NCBI GenBank assembly: GCA_030429565.1
Contig: JAUIFE010000006.1
Span: 330,741-394,740, forward strand
From: Holophagae bacterium
GTDB lineage: Bacteria; Acidobacteriota; Holophagae; Acanthopleuribacterales; Acanthopleuribacteraceae
Reading direction: 5' to 3'
DNA: 64,000 nt
The notes beneath the pieces are model-generated. The model saw nothing but the letters and a program-made list of their open reading frames with translations, did not search any database and was not told the origin of the DNA. Numbering within the stretch: position 1 is the first letter of the stretch; every line of letters starts with the position of its first letter. This document shows, piece by piece, positions 53,119-61,895 of this stretch. Position numbers and translations under genes: made by a program.

Positions 53119-53502
53119 TTAGGCGGTCACGCTGAGATGGAAACCCGAGAGCTCGTAAACGCCGCGTTCCAGTTCCAGCAGTTCGCCTCCGCTAAAGCTG
53201 CGCACCAAATGCTGGTCCGTGCTTTGTTTCATGTGGACGTGTGGTGCCGCTTGGTTGCCGGCAATCTCGAAATATAGCGTTCCGTTGTAAGGCGCCAGTC
53301 GGGCGTTGAGCCGGGCTACCAAATCTTCTGCATGGCCGACGCCGCCGGTGCCCGCCGGGGTTTTCGGCGTCGCACGGGTCGGCGCCGTCGCCGTTGTGCC
53401 GGCCGCTTGCGCGGCCTCGCTGAACGGCATCTTGCTCGGCTTGCGCATGCGCGCCATTTGCGCAGGCGGTGGATAGCGATGGTACGTGGGGGTTCCTAAC
53501 AC
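53119..53502 (-). CDS. FlaG-like flagellar protein
   Basis: 127 residues, GTG start with AAGGAA at 8 nt. N-terminal 50 residues are Pro/Ala/Thr-rich and probably disordered; the C-terminal 70 residues (AEDLVARLNARLAPYNGTLYFEI, then strand-turn-strand to LLELERGVYELSG) match the FlaG pattern. FlaG is a small protein linked to filament length. Position 27 bp downstream of flagellin on the same strand supports this. Confidence 0.65.
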   Translation of the reverse strand: MLGTPTYHRYPPPAQMARMRKPSKMPFSEAAQAAGTTATAPTRATPKTPAGTGGVGHAEDLVARLNARLAPYNGTLYFEIAGNQAAPHVHMKQSTDQHLVRSFSGGELLELERGVYELSGFHLSVTA

Positions 53503-53529
53503 GGCGGGTTCCTTGGGGACGGGTCGTCA

Positions 53530-54363
53530 TTAACCCAAAAGTTGCAGCACCGATTCGGCTTTGAGGTTGGCTTGTGCCAGCACCGAGACATTTGACTGAT
53601 TGAGAATCTGGTATTTGGTTAAGGACACCGTTTCGTCGGCCACGTCCGCATCGCGAATCAAACCTTCCTGGTCCTGCATGTTGACCAAGCGCTGTTCGAT
53701 GTAGTCCATGTTGTCCATTAATCGGATGGCCGCCGTGCCCAGGCGACCGCGTTGGCGGTTGACCAGCTCAATTGACGCCGTGACCTGTTCCAGTACCGCG
53801 CTCGCCGTGGCTTCGGTCGTCAAATCCGTTGCGGCCAAGCCCAGTGATGACAGGGAAATCGACGAAGTGCCCACTTGAAACGTCTCGGTGGGATCCAGAA
53901 CCTCGGCCGTCAAGTGGACCGTGATGGTGGTGCCGCTCGAACCGAAAATCGTAACGTTGCTGAAACGCACTTCGTTGTTAATCTGGGTAATGTCTTCCAG
54001 CAACGATTGGTACTCCGCATCCAGTGCCAGCTTGGCGTTGGATCCATCGGCCCCACTTGTGCCCGACGCCGCTTGCGTCGCTAGCTCGGCCACACGGGTC
54101 AGTACATTGTTGATCTCACCCAGGTGCGACTCGGCCACTTGGAGAAAGTTAACGCTTTCGTAGTGACCGCGTTGCAGTTGGCGGTACGTGCGGATATCGG
54201 AACGCAATTGGCTGGAAATTTGGAAATCAAGCGTGTCGTCAGAAGACTGGGTCAGGCGCTCTCCGCTGGAAAGCCGGTTGTAGGCCTGGTTGAGGCCGAG
54301 CTCAGACTGTTTTAACCGGTTTAAGGCCTGACTCTGGCCGAAATACTGTGCAATCGCCACCAT
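53530..54363 (-). CDS. Flagellin
   Basis: 277 residues, short flagellin made of conserved ends with a small middle. N-terminal D0/D1: RLKQSELGLNQAYNRLSSGERLTQSSDD, then a heptad-rich helix; C-terminal D1/D0: GLIRDADVADETVSLTKYQ, NQSNVSVLAQANLKAESVLQLLG. ATG 5-6 nt after AAGGAGGTT. A sigma-54-type promoter lies 70 bp upstream, as common for late flagellar genes. FlaG-like gene follows. Only one flagellin gene is in the window; no other flagellar structural genes are adjacent. Confidence 0.95.
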   Translation of the reverse strand: MVAIAQYFGQSQALNRLKQSELGLNQAYNRLSSGERLTQSSDDTLDFQISSQLRSDIRTYRQLQRGHYESVNFLQVAESHLGEINNVLTRVAELATQAASGTSGADGSNAKLALDAEYQSLLEDITQINNEVRFSNVTIFGSSGTTITVHLTAEVLDPTETFQVGTSSISLSSLGLAATDLTTEATASAVLEQVTASIELVNRQRGRLGTAAIRLMDNMDYIEQRLVNMQDQEGLIRDADVADETVSLTKYQILNQSNVSVLAQANLKAESVLQLLG

Positions 54364-54432
54364 AAGCGAACCTCCTTGTTCGTGCAGCGCCCACCCGGCT
54401 GGGGTGCCGGCACCACTCCGTCACCTGCAACA

Positions 54433-54450
54433 AAGCAAGCTGTGTGCCGG
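54433..54450 (-). promoter_or_regulatory. Sigma-54 promoter of flagellin
   Basis: On the minus strand CGGCAC-ACAGC-TTGCT: the GG (54448-54447) and GC (54436-54435) are exactly 10 bp apart, with GGCAC and TTGC close to the -24/-12 consensus. Predicted start near 54422 leaves about 60 nt to the flagellin ATG. Confidence 0.72.
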
Positions 54451-54454
54451 GATT

Positions 54455-54479
54455 GGCACGCGGGCAAGTGCCTTTTTTT
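54455..54479 (+). terminator. Possible rightward terminator upstream of the flagellin promoter
   Basis: A 5-bp stem GGCAC / GTGCC followed by seven T on the plus strand. No rightward gene precedes it, so it may only insulate the divergent region; the stem is short. Confidence 0.3.
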
Positions 54480-54529
54480 GTGGAGGTTGGCTTCCTAACT
54501 AGCTATTCAGCAGCGTTTGTGCCATGATT

Positions 54530-54557
54530 TTGTTAACTTTTGCCCGGAAAATATTAC
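54530..54557 (+). promoter_or_regulatory. Putative promoter for the unknown gene divergent from flagellin
   Basis: TTGTTA (54530-54535) and TATTAC (54552-54557) with a 16-bp spacer, about 22 bp before the start codon of the next gene. Confidence 0.4.
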
Positions 54558-54579
54558 CCGGTAACCAGGAGCCCCTTTC

Positions 54580-55206
54580 ATGGTAACCCTTCAGATTCAC
54601 GACGGTGACCAGCATCAAATTGAGGTCACCGAGGAACACACGCTTCTCGACGTGTTAATGCACGCGCAGACGAACTTATGGGGCGATGGGCGGCGCTTGT
54701 TGCAAGTTGCTGTTGATGGTGACGTTGTGCAAACGTTGGACGAAGCTACCTTGCGACAAATTCCCGCTAAGCAACAAACCGTCACCGTTTGGCTCGATCA
54801 AAACGAGATGACGCGCGACATTGGGCAAATCCTTGAGGAGGCTGAGGTCTACCTGGCCCGCCTTGAGAGTGGCTTTGCCGAATTGGCCGAACTCTTTCGT
54901 GCACAGGGCGGCCGGCAGCATCATCAAATGATGTCCGACGCCATGGTTGGCATGACGACCATTCTCCAGCTTGTTCAGACCTTGTTTCAAAGCGAAGGCG
55001 TGCCCAAGGCGTTGGTTACCGATTTCGAAGCCTTCTTGGGCGAACTCAACGAAAAATCACGCGAATTGAACGAGGCACAAGAGGGTGAAGACATGACCCT
55101 GATTGCCGATATCCTTGAGTATGAATTCGTTGATGTGATTCAATTGCTGAAACAGCACCTGGATCATGTGAAACCCTTTGTCCAACCCTCGGCGTCCGAA
55201 TCTTAG
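54580..55206 (+). CDS. Protein of unknown function next to flagellin
   Basis: 208 residues. N-terminal 75 residues have the strand-turn-helix spacing of a beta-grasp (ubiquitin-like) domain (VTLQIHDGDQHQIEV, then HTLLDVLMHAQ, then LLQVAVDGDVV). Residues 80-200 are an acidic, helical, coiled-coil-like region (DIGQILEEAEVYLARLESGFAELAELF). No signal peptide or membrane helix. The ATG follows CCAGGAG. Divergent from flagellin, and followed 27 bp later by the GNAT gene. A flagellar or chemotaxis accessory role is possible, based only on position. Confidence 0.6.
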   Translation: MVTLQIHDGDQHQIEVTEEHTLLDVLMHAQTNLWGDGRRLLQVAVDGDVVQTLDEATLRQIPAKQQTVTVWLDQNEMTRDIGQILEEAEVYLARLESGFAELAELFRAQGGRQHHQMMSDAMVGMTTILQLVQTLFQSEGVPKALVTDFEAFLGELNEKSRELNEAQEGEDMTLIADILEYEFVDVIQLLKQHLDHVKPFVQPSASES

Positions 55207-55233
55207 ATCCGGTAAAACCCTGCTGCGAGTCGT

Positions 55234-56223
55234 ATGAACCGAGAACAGGTCCTTTCGTTTGCCGCCCTTCAAGAGAATTTCGACGATTTTGATCGCGCGG
55301 TGTTGGCCACCGCCGGTGTCGATCCCTTTTGCTCTTCCGCCGGGTGGATTTTACCTGCTGTGAAAGCTTTTTACCCTGAATCGCAGGCGCGCATCTTATG
55401 CCTGGACGGGCATTATTTGGCGCTGGTCCAACGCGAACTGCCCGGCGTCGGTCAAGCGCTTTTGCCGCTCGAGTCCAGTTGGTGTTTGGCTTCGCCGTTA
55501 ATTGGCCCCGACCCGACCGTGCTTGCCGATTTGTTTTTCCAGACCGCCCGTCATTTGGGCGGCCGTTGGCGCTTGGCTTATCTCAGCGGGCTCAACGCCG
55601 ATCAACCGCTGTGGCAACTTTTGCTCGAGCGCTTGCACCATCGCTTCGCCCTGTTTCGCGGTGCCAAAAGTGTGCGCCGGGTCGCCGCCCTTGACGACGG
55701 TGTTGATGGTTTCTTGCGGCGCCGCACCCGTAAGTTTCGCGAGAACCTGCGCCGTAACCAACGCGCTTGTGCCGAACGGGGTGTGCAATTCCGTTTGATC
55801 AGCGGGGCGATGTCGGCCGAAGCGGGTCGCAATCACCTGCAGGATTTTATGGCCGTAGAAGCGCAAAGTTGGAAAGGCCTGAGCGAGCAGGGTGTCAATC
55901 ATGGCGAAATGCGACTGTTCTACCATGAGATGGTTGCCCTGCTGGCGCCGCGTAACCGTTTTCGCGCCGTGGTTGCCGAATGTGACGGCGAGGTCGTCGG
56001 CTTTTTGTTTGGCGGTTTGATGGACCGCTTCTTTCGCGGTTTGCAATTCAGTTTCGATGATCGTTTTCGCAAACTCGGTGTTGGCAACGTGCTGCAAATG
56101 AATATGATTCAGCAGCTTTGCGAAGAACAGGTGCTGTCTTACGACCTCGGTTCCGATATGCCCTACAAACAGCGCTGGGGCGAAATCGCTTTTGCCACCG
56201 ATGCCATGGTGGTGCGGCCCTAA
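55234..56223 (+). CDS. GNAT-type acetyltransferase (BioF2/CelD-like, FemAB-type fold)
   Basis: 329 residues. N-terminal half is variable; the C-terminal half is the conserved FemAB/CelD-like acyltransferase: FLRRRTRKFRENLRRNQRACAERGV, HGEMRLFYHEMVALL, AECDGEVVGFLFG and RKLGVGNVLQMNMIQQLCEEQ, ending in a YDLGSDMPYKQRWGE motif. These enzymes acylate cell-wall or polysaccharide precursors, or sphingolipid-like amines; target unknown. Probably co-transcribed with the upstream unknown gene. Confidence 0.78.
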   Translation: MNREQVLSFAALQENFDDFDRAVLATAGVDPFCSSAGWILPAVKAFYPESQARILCLDGHYLALVQRELPGVGQALLPLESSWCLASPLIGPDPTVLADLFFQTARHLGGRWRLAYLSGLNADQPLWQLLLERLHHRFALFRGAKSVRRVAALDDGVDGFLRRRTRKFRENLRRNQRACAERGVQFRLISGAMSAEAGRNHLQDFMAVEAQSWKGLSEQGVNHGEMRLFYHEMVALLAPRNRFRAVVAECDGEVVGFLFGGLMDRFFRGLQFSFDDRFRKLGVGNVLQMNMIQQLCEEQVLSYDLGSDMPYKQRWGEIAFATDAMVVRP

Positions 56224-56245
56224 GGCGCATGAGGCGTTCCAATGA

Positions 56246-56270
56246 GCCGGCGAGACCAGACCTCGCCGGC
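56246..56270. terminator. Stem-loop between convergent GNAT and apbE genes
   Basis: Perfect 9-bp arms GCCGGCGAG / CTCGCCGGC, 7-nt loop, 11 bp before the apbE stop. No U-run; a bidirectional terminator candidate. Confidence 0.5.
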
Positions 56271-56280
56271 GGTAAAAGCA

Positions 56281-57351
56281 TTAGGGTTTGGTCTGATCCA
56301 GTTCGTTGAACCATTGCGCCGCGTTTTTGCTGCGCAGCAGACGGTAGCCGTGGACATCGTCGTGGACCGCAATCAGGCAAGCCAGTGTGGGATCGGCGTC
56401 GCATAGTGCGATGGACTCCGCGGGCGATAAAACCATAAAGGCTGTCGCCAAGCCGTCGGCCTGCATACAGGTTGGCGCGATCACTGAAACCGAAGCCACG
56501 TTTCGTTCGACCGGGTAACCGCTGGCTGGGTCGATGACGTGGGTATAGAGTTTGCCCTCGTGTTCGAAGTAATTGCGGTAATCGCCGGAAGTAGCCAGGG
56601 CAACATCTTGCAAACTGCTAATCGCAATCGGTTGGTTTGGGTCCTGTAAAACCGGGTTCTCGACCGCAATTCGCCAGGGTTGGTTGCGCGGGCTTTGGCC
56701 GGCTGCGTAAATTTCGCCGCCGACTTCGACCATAAAGCGGGACAGCTTTTGTTCACGCAACAGCTTCGAGACGGCGTCGACACCGTAACCTTTGGCGATG
56801 GCGCTTAGGTTGAGCGTGAGCCCTTCCATGGTCTTCCGCAGGCGACCGTCTTCCAGCACGAGGTGTTGGTAACCGAAGCGGGCCTTGGCTGCCGCAATCG
56901 CTTCCGGCTCCGGAAAGCCGCTGCGCTCGCGCTTGCCGAAGCCCCACAGTTCGATCAGCGGGGCCAGCGTCGGATCTAAGCGACCGTTGGTTTGGGCCGC
57001 CATCGCCAAGGCGCCGGCTACGACCGTTTCGGTTTCCGGCGATAATTGCAGCGATGAGTCGGGATGCAGGCGGTTGAAGCGCGAGACTTCGCTGGCCTCT
57101 TTCCAGTGCGACATCAGATGATCGACACGATCCAGTGTTTCTTGAATCTCGTTGGACAAATCTTGATAACGGGTCGGATCGTCGACAACGACCTTGACCG
57201 AATAAAAGGTACCCATCGTTTGGCCGCTGAAGTGCATGACTTCCGCTTGACGGGTGCAATGGCTGAGGGTGACAAACAGGCACCAACAAAAAAGCACCAA
57301 CCGAAGTTGGTGCCCTCTGCGCGTGCGTGTTGCGTTCTGTTTAGAATTCAT
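56281..57351 (-). CDS. apbE: FAD:protein FMN transferase (lipoprotein)
   Basis: 356 residues. Signal/lipobox LSHC (about 29-32) suggests lipidation. ApbE fold: FSGQTMGTFYSVKV, the ELWGFGK element, LNLSAIAKGYGVDAVSKLL, EVGGEIYAAG and THVIDPASGYPV with the metal-binding Thr/Asp. It attaches FMN via a phosphodiester to Thr in NqrB and NqrC. It overlaps the nqrF end by 11 bp and has no ribosome-binding site of its own at the usual place, so translation is coupled to nqrF. Confidence 0.95.
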   Translation of the reverse strand: MNSKQNATRTRRGHQLRLVLFCWCLFVTLSHCTRQAEVMHFSGQTMGTFYSVKVVVDDPTRYQDLSNEIQETLDRVDHLMSHWKEASEVSRFNRLHPDSSLQLSPETETVVAGALAMAAQTNGRLDPTLAPLIELWGFGKRERSGFPEPEAIAAAKARFGYQHLVLEDGRLRKTMEGLTLNLSAIAKGYGVDAVSKLLREQKLSRFMVEVGGEIYAAGQSPRNQPWRIAVENPVLQDPNQPIAISSLQDVALATSGDYRNYFEHEGKLYTHVIDPASGYPVERNVASVSVIAPTCMQADGLATAFMVLSPAESIALCDADPTLACLIAVHDDVHGYRLLRSKNAAQWFNELDQTKP

Positions 57352-58564
57352 CGTACGCGATCATTTCCTTTTCAACACCCAGATCAAACAACATTTTGTT
57401 GACCGACGAAATCATCATGGGAGGACCACACAGGTAGTACTCGATTTCGGTCGGATCGGGGTGATTTTTCAAGTAGTTGTCGAGAACCACCTGGTGAATA
57501 AAACCAGTGTAGCCTTCCCAGTTATCTTCAGGCTTGGGGTCGGACAGACCGACGTTGTAGCTGAAGTTGTCCCACTTCTCGGCGATGTCTTTGAAGTCGT
57601 CATCGTAGAACATTTCGCGCTTGGAACGCGCGCCGTACCAGAAACTGACCTTGCGGTTGGTGTTTTTGGTGTGGAACAAATCGAAGATGTGACTGCGCAT
57701 CGGCGCCATACCGGCACCACCACCGATGTAAACCATTTCGCGGTCGGTATCCTTGGCGAAGAATTCACCGTAGGGACCGCTGACCACAACTTTGTCACCG
57801 GGTTTGAGGTTGAAAATGTAAGACGAAGCGATACCGGGAGGAATGTCGTCGCGACCTGGCGGTGGTGACGCAATCCGCACGTTCAGCATAACCATGTTGC
57901 CCTCGGCGGGGTGGTTGGCCATCGAGTAAGCGCGGAAGCAATCCTCTGGGTTGTTGGCGGTGTAGCGCCACATGTTGAACTTGTCCCAATCCTCGTGGTA
58001 TTCCTCTTGGATGGCGAAGTCTTTGTATTTCAGGTTGTTGTAGGCGGGGATGTCGATCTGGATGTAGCCGCCGGCATGGAAGTCAAGCACCTTGCCGTCG
58101 TCCAAATCCAAGACGAATTCTTTGATGAAGGTCGCCACGTTGTCGTTAGAACGAACCGTTGCGTTGAACTTCTGGATCGAGAAGATTTCTTCATCAACAT
58201 GAATCTTCATGTCCTGTTTAACCTTCACTTGGCAAGCCAAACGCCAGTTGTCCTTGGCTTCTTTGCGCGAGATGTGAGTCAGTTCGGTCGGCAGGATATC
58301 GCCGCCGCCTTCCAAAACCTGACACTTGCACATGGCACAGGTACCGCCGCCGCCACAAGCCGAAGGCAAGAAGACCTTGGCATTGGACAGAGCGCCCAAC
58401 AGCGTGCCGCCCGGCGAAACCGTTGGGCTTTTTTCCGCGTCGCCGTTAATGAGAATTTGGACTTCTCCCTGCGGCAACAGTTTTTTCTCGGCAACGTTCA
58501 AGATGGTGACCAACGTGAGGATCACAATCGAGAAGACGACCACGCTGAGTAATACGATTTCCAC
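57341..58564 (-). CDS. nqrF: Na+-translocating NADH:quinone reductase subunit F
   Basis: 407 residues. Entry point for NADH. One N-terminal TM helix (about 3-25), [2Fe-2S] ferredoxin domain with the cysteines of SACGGGGTCAMCKC and the fourth in WRLACQV, FAD-binding domain with RAYSMANHPAEG, and NAD-binding domain with VYIGGGAGMAPMRSH and CGPPMM; C-terminal MIAYDEF is standard. Last nqr gene; overlaps apbE. Gap to nqrE is 9 bp. Confidence 0.97.
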   Translation of the reverse strand: MEIVLLSVVVFSIVILTLVTILNVAEKKLLPQGEVQILINGDAEKSPTVSPGGTLLGALSNAKVFLPSACGGGGTCAMCKCQVLEGGGDILPTELTHISRKEAKDNWRLACQVKVKQDMKIHVDEEIFSIQKFNATVRSNDNVATFIKEFVLDLDDGKVLDFHAGGYIQIDIPAYNNLKYKDFAIQEEYHEDWDKFNMWRYTANNPEDCFRAYSMANHPAEGNMVMLNVRIASPPPGRDDIPPGIASSYIFNLKPGDKVVVSGPYGEFFAKDTDREMVYIGGGAGMAPMRSHIFDLFHTKNTNRKVSFWYGARSKREMFYDDDFKDIAEKWDNFSYNVGLSDPKPEDNWEGYTGFIHQVVLDNYLKNHPDPTEIEYYLCGPPMMISSVNKMLFDLGVEKEMIAYDEF

Positions 58565-58573
58565 GAGTTCCTC

Positions 58574-59182
58574 CTAGATGTTGATCCCGATAAAGCTCAT
58601 GAACCCAATGGCCATCAGCCCCGTAATGATCATGGTGATACCTAACCCACGCAGGCCGGGAGGCAAACTGGAGTATTGCAGCTTGGTACGAATGGCGGCC
58701 ATGCCGACAATCGCAAGCAACCAGCCGATGCCGGAGGTCAGACCGTATACGGTACTCTGAACAAAACCGTAACCCTTGGTGTTCATGAACAACGAGGTTC
58801 CGAGAATCGCGCAGTTAACCGCAATCAATGGCAGGAAAATACCCAACGCGTTGTACAGCGTGGGCGAAAACTTGTCGAGGATCATTTCGACCAACTGAAC
58901 CATCGCCGCAATGATGGCGATGTAACAAATCAATTGCAAAAAGCTCAGGTCGACGGTGGGCATTCCCGCCCACGCCAAGGCGCCGTCTTTGAGCATGTAC
59001 TCGGTGATGATCCAGTTTACCGGCGTGGTGACCGCAAGGACAAACACAACCGCGAAGCCGAGACCGACCGCCGTATCGATTTTCTTTGAACAAGCCAGAA
59101 AGGAACACATGCCGAGGAAGTTGGCCAGCAGGATGTTCTCGATGAAGATGGCTTTGGTGGCAATGCTAAATAACTCTTCCAT
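58574..59182 (-). CDS. nqrE: Na+-translocating NADH:quinone reductase subunit E
   Basis: 202 residues from the ATG at 59182, after AAGGTAGG. Six TM helices, with the conserved cysteines in helices 1 and 4 (MCSFLACSK, NCAILGTSLF) that with NqrD hold a [2Fe-2S] centre inside the membrane. The final TM carries GLGITMIITGLMAIGFMSF. 13 bp from nqrD. Confidence 0.97.
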   Translation of the reverse strand: MEELFSIATKAIFIENILLANFLGMCSFLACSKKIDTAVGLGFAVVFVLAVTTPVNWIITEYMLKDGALAWAGMPTVDLSFLQLICYIAIIAAMVQLVEMILDKFSPTLYNALGIFLPLIAVNCAILGTSLFMNTKGYGFVQSTVYGLTSGIGWLLAIVGMAAIRTKLQYSSLPPGLRGLGITMIITGLMAIGFMSFIGINI

Positions 59183-59195
59183 AATGGCGCCTACC

Positions 59196-59861
59196 TTAAT
59201 CTTCGTAATGCTTGGAGGATTCACGCTGGATCCAAATAATGAATCCGAGCAGGATGAAGGCTCCAGGCGGTGTGATCATCAAACCCATGTCGACGTAACC
59301 CATGTCGTACATGAACTGAGGGATGAGTTTGAAGCCGAACAGTGCGCCACTGCCCAATAATTCACGGCCGAAACCGATCATGAGCAGAATCACGCTGTAA
59401 CCCAAGGCGTTGCCCAAACCGTCGAGAAAGGACGGCCAGGGTTTGTTGGCCATGGCAAAAGCTTCTGCACGCCCCATGACGATGCAGTTGGTAATGATCA
59501 AGGAAACGAAAACGGAGAGTTCTTTACTCATGCTGTAGGAAAACGCTTTCAGCATTTGGTCAACCAGAATAACCAGTGACGAAATAACCGACAGCATGAC
59601 GATGATGCGAATCTTGCCGGGAATGAAGTCTCGCATCAGGCTGATAATGACGTTTGATCCCGTTAAAACCGCGGTCAAAGCAATGCACATGACCACCGTC
59701 GGTTTCATGCTGGTGGTAACCGCTAACGCTGAGCAAATGCCCAACACCTGGAGGGTGATGGGGTTGTTGTCCCAGAGGGGATCTTTGACAATTTGTCGCT
59801 CTTTTTTTCCGAAAAGTTCGACCTTTTTGACTGGGGCCGCCGTGGCCTCCGCAACACTCAT
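59196..59861 (-). CDS. nqrD: Na+-translocating NADH:quinone reductase subunit D
   Basis: 221 residues, six TM helices. Conserved NNPITLQVLGICSALAVT with the cluster Cys in helix 1 and ITNCIVMGRAEAFA with the second. Homologous to NqrE and RnfA/E. The first 25 residues are a cytoplasmic tail. ATG follows AGGAGCG. 13 bp from nqrC on the leftward strand. Confidence 0.97.
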   Translation of the reverse strand: MSVAEATAAPVKKVELFGKKERQIVKDPLWDNNPITLQVLGICSALAVTTSMKPTVVMCIALTAVLTGSNVIISLMRDFIPGKIRIIVMLSVISSLVILVDQMLKAFSYSMSKELSVFVSLIITNCIVMGRAEAFAMANKPWPSFLDGLGNALGYSVILLMIGFGRELLGSGALFGFKLIPQFMYDMGYVDMGLMITPPGAFILLGFIIWIQRESSKHYED

Positions 59862-59874
59862 GATCGCTCCTCTC

Positions 59875-60708
59875 TTAGTTTCTCAGCGTCTTGAAGTACG
59901 GTTCGTACTTCTGCAGGTCCGCGAGTAAGAATTGGTTGACGCCCTTGCAGGTCAAGGTGGCGCCACTGATGCCGTCGACCCAGTGGTCCCGCTTGTTTTC
60001 GGGAATCGAGTCTTCCACTCTGCCTTTGGCAATCGTGATCGATACCAGTTGACCTTGGGGGTCGAGGATGTGTTTGCCGATGTAGTTCTCTTTGAACCAG
60101 TCTTCGGTGATGCGGGCGCCCAGACCCGGGGTCTCGGCGTGTTCGTAAAAGCTGATACCTTTAACCGTGTTCAGGTCCAGGTCGAGGGCGATGTAACCCT
60201 TGATGATGTTCCACAGACCGTTCCCTTGGATCGGCACAACGTAGGCTTCGATGGTTTCGCCGGGTTTGTAGACGTAAAGCGCCTTGTAACCGGGATCGTA
60301 GGCCTCCAGCTTTTGGTCGGCTTTTTTCGCCAACAGACCCACCTTGCGGTTGAACAGGTTCATCATGGAAGCCGCGTTTTCTTTGGCCAACGCCTCTTCC
60401 GTGTAACCCAGGCCCAACAACTCTTTTTTCATGAAAGCGGTGTCGGCTTCGTTATTGTTCTTGTCGAGGACTTTGACTTCAAATTCCGACTCAAACTTGC
60501 CGATAACCTCGGCCGGTTGCATGCCCTTCAGTTGCTCGGCAGTGGTGCCAACCGCACTGAACAGGTTTTGTACAATGTCCAAACGGACGTTGTCGGCTTG
60601 CATCGGCTTGAGGACGGTGTAAGCCAGAGAAAGACCAATGCTACAAACGAGGCAGAGGCCCATGGCGAATGCGTAGGTGTAACCGGCTCCTTTTTTAGCT
60701 TGCGACAC
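59875..60708 (-). CDS. nqrC: Na+-translocating NADH:quinone reductase subunit C
   Basis: 277 residues. One N-terminal TM helix (about 10-33), then a periplasmic FMN-binding domain. Covalent FMN site: DGISGATLT, with Thr at about 251 in the GAT motif. ApbE, encoded at the end of the operon, is expected to attach the FMN. The start overlaps the nqrB end by 14 bp. Confidence 0.97.
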   Translation of the reverse strand: MSQAKKGAGYTYAFAMGLCLVCSIGLSLAYTVLKPMQADNVRLDIVQNLFSAVGTTAEQLKGMQPAEVIGKFESEFEVKVLDKNNNEADTAFMKKELLGLGYTEEALAKENAASMMNLFNRKVGLLAKKADQKLEAYDPGYKALYVYKPGETIEAYVVPIQGNGLWNIIKGYIALDLDLNTVKGISFYEHAETPGLGARITEDWFKENYIGKHILDPQGQLVSITIAKGRVEDSIPENKRDHWVDGISGATLTCKGVNQFLLADLQKYEPYFKTLRN

Positions 60709-61891
60709 GGTTCATTCTCCTTTTCACGTTGGCTTGAACCACGTAGTGGTCGATCAACGGGGCAAAAATGTTCATGAACAAAATGGCGAGCATCGCACCT
60801 TCGGGATACGCCGGGTTCCACACGCGGATCAATATCGTCAAAATCCCGATCAAAATCCCGTAGATCCATTTACCGGTTTCCGTGCGTGCCGCACTGACGG
60901 GGTCCGTCGCCATGAAAACTGCGCCGAACAACAAACCACCCGTGACCAAGTGGTCGGCCGGTGTCAGGCTCAAAATACCTGGCAGGTTGGGGCCGGCCAG
61001 TGCGTTCAGGCCGAAAGCCGTGCCGGCTGCGCCGATGGCGACCGCCGCCATGATCTTCCAACTACCCACACCGAACAAAATCAAAATCGCTGCACCAATC
61101 AAAATGCACAGCGCCGAGGTTTCGCCGATACTGCCCGGTATCAAACCGTAGAACAGCGAAGCCGTGTCGAAACTGCTGTAGCTAAAGGCTTGCAGCGTTT
61201 CACCGGCGGTGCTTCCGGGTGCGGTTGATGCCGCAACGGACAGCGCCGTCGCGCCACTGAAGCCGTCCACCATCTTCTCCGGGTTGGTCAAAATCCAGAC
61301 TTTGTCGCCCGAGATTTGGACCGGGTAAGAGAAGTAAAGCAAGGCCCGAGCCGTCAATGCCGGGTTCAGCACGTTCATGCCGGTTCCGCCGAAAATCTCT
61401 TTACCGACTACAACACCAAACGAAATACCCATGGCGACCTGCCACAGTGGGATCGTGGGCGGCAGGGTCAGCGGAAACAGCAAACCCGTTACCAAAAAAC
61501 CTTCGTTGATTTCGTGGCCGCGCGTCACGGCAAAAAGGACTTCCCAAATGCCGCCAACCGCGTAACTGGTAACGATAATCGGCATGATGGTGATCATGCC
61601 GTTCATGAACAACGGCAGCCAGTTGTCGACGGCTTCACCCGCCGCCTTGGCTTCTTGGAAACCGACATTGTAGGCGCCGAACAACAAACAAGGAATCAAG
61701 GCGATAACGACTGTAATCATCAATCGCTTTGAGTCCAATGAGTCACGTACGTGGACATTGGTGTCGGTGACCGTGCGTGGGGTGAAGAGAAAACTCTCTT
61801 TTGCTTCGTAGAGCGGGTAGAACTTCTCGAGCTTGCCACCCTTGAGGAAGAGATGTTCTTTACTGTGAAGAAGATCTTTTAAGAATTGCAC
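60695..61891 (-). CDS. nqrB: Na+-translocating NADH:quinone reductase subunit B
   Basis: 398 residues, about ten TM helices. Signatures: TRGHEINEGFLVTGLLFPLT, GGTGMNVLNPAL and the flavinylation motif VDGFSGATAL with Thr215, plus the riboflavin-binding region. Carries covalent FMN and noncovalent riboflavin and forms the main membrane channel. 4 bp from nqrA. Confidence 0.97.
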   Translation of the reverse strand: MQFLKDLLHSKEHLFLKGGKLEKFYPLYEAKESFLFTPRTVTDTNVHVRDSLDSKRLMITVVIALIPCLLFGAYNVGFQEAKAAGEAVDNWLPLFMNGMITIMPIIVTSYAVGGIWEVLFAVTRGHEINEGFLVTGLLFPLTLPPTIPLWQVAMGISFGVVVGKEIFGGTGMNVLNPALTARALLYFSYPVQISGDKVWILTNPEKMVDGFSGATALSVAASTAPGSTAGETLQAFSYSSFDTASLFYGLIPGSIGETSALCILIGAAILILFGVGSWKIMAAVAIGAAGTAFGLNALAGPNLPGILSLTPADHLVTGGLLFGAVFMATDPVSAARTETGKWIYGILIGILTILIRVWNPAYPEGAMLAILFMNIFAPLIDHYVVQANVKRRMNRVAS

Positions 61892-61895
61892 TTGT

